From assembly GCA_015494815.1 (NCBI GenBank), contig WGAK01000039.1, positions 1 through 5,281 of the forward strand: a DNA stretch of 5,281 bases, in the 5' to 3' direction. The DNA comes from Anaerolineales bacterium. Its GTDB lineage: Bacteria; Chloroflexota; Anaerolineae; Anaerolineales; DRMV01. The notes beneath the pieces were generated by a model. The model was given only the letters and a program-made list of their open reading frames with translations, was not told the DNA's origin and did not search any database. Of the stretch, positions 1 through 5,281 are shown in pieces. A program made the translations under genes and the position numbers. Within the stretch, counting starts at the first letter, position 1, and each line of letters opens with the position of its first letter.

Positions 1-1559
1 CGGTGGACGCGGTGCTGGATTTCTTCGTGCGCAAATACCTGGACGACCCGGCCTTTGCCCAGCGGGTGGACGACGCGGTGCTGCGCATTTTGACCCTCAA
101 GTTTCGGCTGTACGGCGACTTCACCCTGGGCGCGGCGCAGCGTCCTCAAAACACCCTCGAGGGCATCGGCCAGCGCGACGAGGTGGCCTTTCGCGTGGCC
201 CAGCGCGCGGCAACGCTGTTGGACCCTTCGCTGCTGGACTTCCCCGATGTGTTGCCCGCGCCGCCCGGCCGCAACGACCACCTGTTGTTCATCGTGGACA
301 CCTACACTTTTCGGCTGTGCAGCACGTGCCCGGCCCAGGCCGTGCCCGACCCCGAGGCTTTTCGCACCCGGGTGTTGCAGTTGTACGGCCCGCGGGCCCA
401 GGGCCTGGTCAACCCCGACAACCTGGCCGTGTTCACCGCGCTGGACCTGGCCCACTGGCTGGCCGCGCCCTACGCGGAGCCCAACGCGGCGCTGGATGCG
501 GCCCTGCGCGCGGCCGATTGGGTGGTGCTGGTGGTGTTGGACCCGTCGGAGCAGCGGGCCGACGGTCAGGCCATCCCGCGTTTGCTGGAAGAGGCGCCCG
601 AGCGGTTGCGCAACAAGAAGGTGGTGGTGTTCGCGTTCCAGGCGCCCTACGCGTTGGCCGCGGGGCACCTGGCCAATGTGACCGCGTACTATGGCCTGTA
701 TGGCAAAACGCCCGCGTTCGTGGATGTGGCCGTGCGCCTGCTGTTCCAGGAGGTGCTGCCCCAGGGCGCGTCGCCGGTGTCGGTGCCCGAAATCGGCTAC
801 GACATTGCCCGGGTCACCCAGCCCGACCCCGAGCAGACCATCTCGTTGGTGCTGGAGGTCATCGGCCCGGCCGAAGCCACGCCCACGCCTCCGCCGTCCA
901 ACGAGCCGTGGCGCCTGCCCAAGGGGCAACTGGTCGCGGTGCACACCTCGGTCATCACCGATTACAACGGGAACCCCGTGCCCGACGGCACCCCCGTGCG
1001 CTTCGTGCTGACGCTGGTGGGCAGCGACACGGTCTTGCAGCGCACCGAAGTGAGCACCCAGGGCGGCCGGGCCCGCGGTTCGCTGGTGCTCGACACCGCG
1101 GGCCTGGTGGAAATTCAGGCCGAGGCCGGCGAGGCTCGCTCGGCCGTGCTGCAGGTGGAGGTGCTGGGCGCGCCTCCCACGCCTTCGCCGGCCACGGCCA
1201 CGGCGACGGCCGTGCCTTCGCCCACGCCCACCGTCGCGCCGCCGGTGGTGGCGCATCCCCCGCGGCCGCCGTGGGGCTGGCGGCTGGCCGCGCTGGCCTG
1301 GGCGACCCTGTGGAGCCTGGCCGCGGCCGGCGCGGCCTGGCGCTGGGTGGCGCAGGAGACCGGCCGCCGCCTGTGGGCCTATCGCTACGCGCTGGCCGTG
1401 TTCGGCGGCGCGTGGCTGGCCTACGCGTTGGGCTGGGTGGTAGGCGCCTGGCACCTCGCGCCTCAGGGCCCCCTTTATGGACGCATGTTGGTCGTGTTGC
1501 TGGCGGGTAGCGCGGTGGGCGGCCTGCTGGTTCGCCTCTGGCACCGCCGCGAGTTGTGA
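1..1559 (+). CDS. Membrane-anchored GH3-family glycoside hydrolase, C-terminal part (5' end outside window)
   Basis: The reading frame is open from the left edge (first complete codon at base 3) to TGA at 1557-1559, so the true start lies upstream. Numbering from base 3, residues about 15-45 (RVDDAVLRILTLKFRLYGDF) match the usual end of a GH3 catalytic barrel. Residues about 60-268 match the GH3 C-terminal domain: VAFRVAQRAATLLDP near its start, KKVVVFAFQAPYAL in the middle, and VAVRLLFQEVLPQGASPVSVP at its end. Residues about 305-388 look like a bacterial Ig-like (Big-1/invasin type) domain, followed by a Pro/Thr/Ala linker to about 422. Three hydrophobic helices follow (about 425-447, 460-484, 491-511). 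Arg residues in the first loop and the tail RLWHRREL put these on the cytoplasmic side, so the enzyme domains would lie outside the membrane. The family includes beta-N-acetylhexosaminidases and beta-glucosidases. The catalytic residues are not in the window, so substrate and activity are unknown. Family assignment is fairly sure; the Ig-like call is less so. Confidence 0.82.
   Translation, partial: VDAVLDFFVRKYLDDPAFAQRVDDAVLRILTLKFRLYGDFTLGAAQRPQNTLEGIGQRDEVAFRVAQRAATLLDPSLLDFPDVLPAPPGRNDHLLFIVDTYTFRLCSTCPAQAVPDPEAFRTRVLQLYGPRAQGLVNPDNLAVFTALDLAHWLAAPYAEPNAALDAALRAADWVVLVVLDPSEQRADGQAIPRLLEEAPERLRNKKVVVFAFQAPYALAAGHLANVTAYYGLYGKTPAFVDVAVRLLFQEVLPQGASPVSVPEIGYDIARVTQPDPEQTISLVLEVIGPAEATPTPPPSNEPWRLPKGQLVAVHTSVITDYNGNPVPDGTPVRFVLTLVGSDTVLQRTEVSTQGGRARGSLVLDTAGLVEIQAEAGEARSAVLQVEVLGAPPTPSPATATATAVPSPTPTVAPPVVAHPPRPPWGWRLAALAWATLWSLAAAGAAWRWVAQETGRRLWAYRYALAVFGGAWLAYALGWVVGAWHLAPQGPLYGRMLVVLLAGSAVGGLLVRLWHRREL
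1191..1214 (+). repeat. Four imperfect GCCACG-type hexamers in the linker
   Basis: Four imperfect hexamers in tandem (GCCACG, GCCACG, GCGACG, GCCGTG) encode an Ala-Thr run (residues 397-404) in the Pro/Thr-rich linker between the Ig-like domain and the membrane helices of the GH3 protein. This is ordinary low-complexity linker coding, probably prone to length change by slippage. It is not a mobile or regulatory repeat. Confidence 0.55.
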
Positions 1560-1567
1560 TTTCCCCC

Positions 1568-1576
1568 AGGAGGTGA
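1568..1576 (+). promoter_or_regulatory. Strong ribosome binding site of xpt
   Basis: AGGAGGTGA is a nearly perfect complement to the 16S rRNA 3' end and lies six bases before the ATG at 1583. It settles the xpt start. It sits in the 23-base gap after the GH3 stop codon, which has no room for a terminator or a purine riboswitch. Confidence 0.88.
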
Positions 1577-1582
1577 CCCTCG

Positions 1583-2181
1583 ATGGAAGCCCTCAAGCAG
1601 CGCATTTTGGCGGAAGGGAAACATTTGGGGCATGGCATCCTCAAGGTGGACAGTTTCCTCAATCACCAGGTGGACCCCGCGTTGATGATGGCCTGCGGTG
1701 AAGCCTTTGCCCGGCGCTTCGCCGGGGTAGGGGCCACCAAAGTGCTGACCGCGGAGATTTCGGGCATTGCCCCGGCCCTGGCCACGGCCTATCATCTGGG
1801 CGTCCCGCTGGTGTTCGCGCGCAAACACAAGCCCATCACCATGCCCGAAGAAGTCTTCCTCACCTACACCCCCTCGCCGACCAAGGGGCGCATTGTGGAG
1901 TTGATGATTTCGCCCGAATACATTCGCGCCGGCGACCGGGTGCTCATCATTGATGATTTTCTGGCCAGCGGCGCGACCATTTTGGGCCTGGCCCGGCTGG
2001 CGCAAACCGCGGGCGCGCAGGTGGTGGGTGTGGGTGCGCTCATCGAAAAGACCTTCGAGCAAGGCCGCGCCCGGCTGACGCGCGAACTGGGCGTGCCAAT
2101 CGTGAGCCTGGCGCGCATCGCCCGCTTCGAGGGCGACCGCATCGTGTTCGCGGCGGACGATGCCGCGCAGGAGGCGACGGC

Positions 2182-2185
<4 letters not shown>
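1583..2185 (+). CDS. xpt: Xanthine phosphoribosyltransferase
   Basis: This cytoplasmic enzyme transfers the phosphoribosyl group of PRPP to xanthine, giving XMP for purine salvage. The 200-residue product has the normal length of the Xpt family and resembles Bacillus subtilis Xpt as I remember it. Shared features are the start MEALK, LKVDSFLNHQVDP at residues 20-32, SGIAPA at 60-65, VPLVFARKHK at 74-83, and the PRPP-binding motif VLIIDDFLASGAT at 120-132. IEKTFEQGR (154-162) and SLARI (175-179) are also typical. The start is fixed by the AGGAGGTGA site. The final 10 or so residues (ADDAAQEATA) are Ala-rich and probably a flexible tail. The stop codon overlaps the guaA start, so the two are likely co-translated and the product XMP is the substrate of GuaA. 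Xpt in Firmicutes is often under a guanine riboswitch; none is visible here. Adenine or other orotate-like phosphoribosyltransferases are less likely because the Xpt-specific N-terminus is present. Confidence 0.93.
2169..2174 (+). promoter_or_regulatory. Ribosome binding site of guaA inside xpt
   Basis: AGGAGG lies within the last codons of xpt, seven bases before the guaA ATG at 2182. Together with the ATGA overlap at 2182-2185, it indicates independent loading or translational coupling of guaA to xpt. Confidence 0.82.
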
Positions 2186-3748
<1,563 letters not shown>

Positions 3749-3753
3749 GGCCG

Positions 3754-3762
3754 TGCTATAAT
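3754..3762 (+). promoter_or_regulatory. Extended -10 promoter for the downstream membrane-protein gene
   Basis: TGCTATAAT is a perfect extended -10 element (TGn followed by TATAAT), seven bases after the guaA stop codon, and stands out in GC-rich surroundings. No good -35 is seen: with a 17-base spacer the hexamer is TCGAGT (3734-3739, inside the last guaA codons), sharing only three bases with TTGACA. Extended -10 promoters often do without a -35. Transcription would start near 3769, leaving a leader of about 39 bases before the ATG at 3808. That leader shows no Shine-Dalgarno site. This suggests the last gene is a transcription unit separate from xpt-guaA. Confidence 0.68.
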
Positions 3763-3807
3763 GCCCAACCGGACGCCGCGTTCGTCACGCCCGCCTCGGT
3801 TTTGCCT

Positions 3808-5281
3808 ATGCGAGATATTCACTTCGTCGTCTTTCAGCACACCACAGGCCGCACCCCCGCGGCCTGGCCTGCCCATTGGATGGGCGTCGCGCCGCGTGAG
3901 GCCCATCGCCAGCGTCGCCGCGAGACGCTGCTGGTGGTGGCCGACTTCTTCGGCTCCGCGCGGCCCGACTTGCGCGCGCAAGAGCGCCTGCTCCAGCGCG
4001 GCGCGCGGGCCTACTTCCAGACCGGCGGCCCGGTGACCGCAGCCCTCAAGGCCCTGACCGCAGATTTGCATCGCGAGTTGCAGAACGCCAATCGCCGCTT
4101 GCGCGGCCGCGGGCGGCAGGTGCTGGCCCGCCTGGCCGTGTGGGTGTGGAAGGGTTCGCAGGTGTATCTGGCTCTGGTGGGGCCGTGGCAGGTGCATGTG
4201 CTGGCTCCCCAGCGTCAGGTGTTCCCCCCTGACCCGGAGAATTGGGGCGCGCCCCTGGGCCTGACCGCGGCAGAGCCGTGGGTGGACTATCACCGGCTGG
4301 ACGGTGACACGGGCCCGTGGCTGCTGGCCGCGGAACCGTTGCCCCCCGGCCTGGCGTGGGACGCGCTGTTGGGGCCGGACCCCAAACCCGCCCTGGCCGA
4401 CGCGCTGCGCCGCAGTCCGCACCCCGTGCGTGGGGTGTGGCTGGATGCCCAGCCCGGTAGCGGCCAGATGCAGCGGGACGATGTGCAGGCACCCTGGTCG
4501 CGCACCGAGGCCGCGCCCCCCACCATGGCCCCGGCCGACACCGGCCCCACGCCCAGGGCCGACACGCCGGCCGCCGCAGCCGAGGCGAAGTCGGAGCCCC
4601 AGGCCAAAGCTCAGGCCAGAGCCGAGGCTTCTGCGCCGGCCGAGACCGCGCCCTCGCCTCGCATCGCCGCGCCCGGACGGACGCGGCGCGGCAAACCCCG
4701 CCGTGCCGCCGCGTCGCGGCGTCGGCGCGATGCGGCCTGGTTGCGCCGCCTGGCGGCCTGGGTGCAGACCGGTTACGCGCGGCTGCCCCGCCTGCCCGCG
4801 GGCGTGTGGCTCTTCCTGGCCGTGGTGGTGCCGCTGGCCGTGACGGCCGCGTCGGTGGCCGTGTATGTGCGCAAGGGCAATGCCGTGCGGCAGGCCCGTT
4901 GGCTGGCCGTGGCCCAACAGCACGCGGCCGAGGCGCAGGCCGCGGCCGACCCCCTGGCCCAGCGCGAAGCCTGGGCCCAGGCGCTGGTCGCCATCAATGA
5001 GGCGGCCCGCTATGGCGATGACCCCGCGGTCACGGCCCAGCGGGAGCAAATCCTGCAAGCCTTAGACGCCCTGGACGGCACCCGCAGGCTGGCCTTTCGG
5101 CCGCTGATTGTGGGCCATCTGGGCTCGGATGTACGGCTGACCCGGGTGGTTGTGGGGGTGGACGATTTGTACGCGCTGGATGCGGCCCAAAACCGCATCT
5201 GGCGCTTCCGTTGGACCGACAGCGACGCTTTTCGCTATGAGCACGACCCGCGCTTTCGCTGTCGCGCGCAGCGGTATGGCA
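3808..5281 (+). CDS. Degenerate PPM/PP2C-like domain protein with one membrane helix and probable extracytoplasmic beta-propeller (3' end outside window)
   Basis: The frame runs from ATG 3808 to the right edge without a stop: 491 complete codons. I do not recognise a named gene. Residues about 1-217 follow the order of a PPM phosphatase: LLVVADFFGS (41-50) where PPMs have VaDGmGG, a helical part ending ELQNANRRL (90-98), LALVGPWQVHVL (121-132) where PPMs have aNvGDSRayl, PWLLAAEPL (170-178) where they have LLcSDGL, and SPHPVRGVWLDA (203-214) where they have DNiTvvvv. Of the metal-binding positions only Asp46 seems kept, so it is probably a pseudophosphatase. Residues 228-290 are an Ala/Pro/Glu/Thr-rich linker; 291-314 are strongly basic (12 Arg/Lys of 24); 332-354 form one transmembrane helix. 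Residues 358-425 are Ala/Gln-rich and helical. From about 430, VVVGVDDLYALDAAQNRIWRF resembles the first blade of an NHL/WD-like propeller. The basic side faces the cytoplasm, so the C-terminus is outside. Start: the only ATG or GTG in frame after the guaA stop (a TTG lies at 3802); no Shine-Dalgarno site. The coding call is sure, the PPM likeness moderate, the propeller tentative. Confidence 0.78.
   Translation, partial: MRDIHFVVFQHTTGRTPAAWPAHWMGVAPREAHRQRRRETLLVVADFFGSARPDLRAQERLLQRGARAYFQTGGPVTAALKALTADLHRELQNANRRLRGRGRQVLARLAVWVWKGSQVYLALVGPWQVHVLAPQRQVFPPDPENWGAPLGLTAAEPWVDYHRLDGDTGPWLLAAEPLPPGLAWDALLGPDPKPALADALRRSPHPVRGVWLDAQPGSGQMQRDDVQAPWSRTEAAPPTMAPADTGPTPRADTPAAAAEAKSEPQAKAQARAEASAPAETAPSPRIAAPGRTRRGKPRRAAASRRRRDAAWLRRLAAWVQTGYARLPRLPAGVWLFLAVVVPLAVTAASVAVYVRKGNAVRQARWLAVAQQHAAEAQAAADPLAQREAWAQALVAINEAARYGDDPAVTAQREQILQALDALDGTRRLAFRPLIVGHLGSDVRLTRVVVGVDDLYALDAAQNRIWRFRWTDSDAFRYEHDPRFRCRAQRYG

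Noticed and set aside
317..1510. Plus-strand open frame of 397 codons within the GH3 gene
   Set aside because: Gly/Ala/Arg-rich translation without domains, in a second frame of a well-supported gene.
1560..1582. Purine riboswitch before xpt
   Set aside because: The gap to the upstream gene is 23 bases and mostly ribosome binding site, too short for the roughly 70-base aptamer. No aptamer-like sequence was recognised.
3761..4036. Plus-strand open frame starting in the TATAAT element
   Set aside because: Its ATG overlaps the -10 box, so it would lie upstream of the expected transcript start. Most of its length is out of frame with the well-supported gene starting at 3808, and the product is Arg/Pro/Ser-rich.

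Overview
The window is GC-rich (by eye about two thirds or more G+C) and almost entirely coding. All four supported genes lie on the plus strand, in the order: end of a membrane-anchored glycoside hydrolase family 3 (GH3) protein, xanthine phosphoribosyltransferase (xpt), GMP synthase (guaA), and the start of a large membrane protein that runs off the right edge. The Pro/Thr-rich linkers in surface proteins, the TGCTATAAT promoter core and the unusual last gene suggest a member of the Chloroflexota, perhaps Anaerolineae-like. This is an impression from sequence style; no rRNA or marker phylogeny is available here.

Layout. Bases 1-1559 encode the C-terminal 518 residues of a GH3-type protein: the end of the GH3 barrel, the GH3 C-terminal domain, a bacterial Ig-like domain, a Pro/Thr linker and three transmembrane helices. 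Only 23 bases later, behind a strong Shine-Dalgarno site, comes xpt (1583-2185). Its stop codon overlaps the start of guaA (2182-3747) in an ATGA arrangement. After guaA there is a 60-base gap with a good extended -10 promoter (3754-3762). The last gene starts at 3808 and stays open to base 5281. It encodes a PPM/PP2C-like domain that appears to have lost its metal-binding residues, a low-complexity linker, a very basic patch, one transmembrane helix, a helical region and what looks like the start of a beta-propeller.

Function. Xpt converts xanthine and PRPP to XMP, and GuaA aminates XMP to GMP, so the overlapping pair forms a compact xanthine-to-GMP salvage route. GuaA also serves de novo synthesis. 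The upstream GH3 gene is close enough to share a transcript, but no biochemical link is evident. The final gene has its own promoter and is probably a separate unit. It is the least ordinary object here: a likely pseudophosphatase receptor-like or scaffold protein with an extracytoplasmic sensor or binding domain.

No RNA genes, insertion sequences, CRISPR arrays, attachment sites or convincing terminators were seen.
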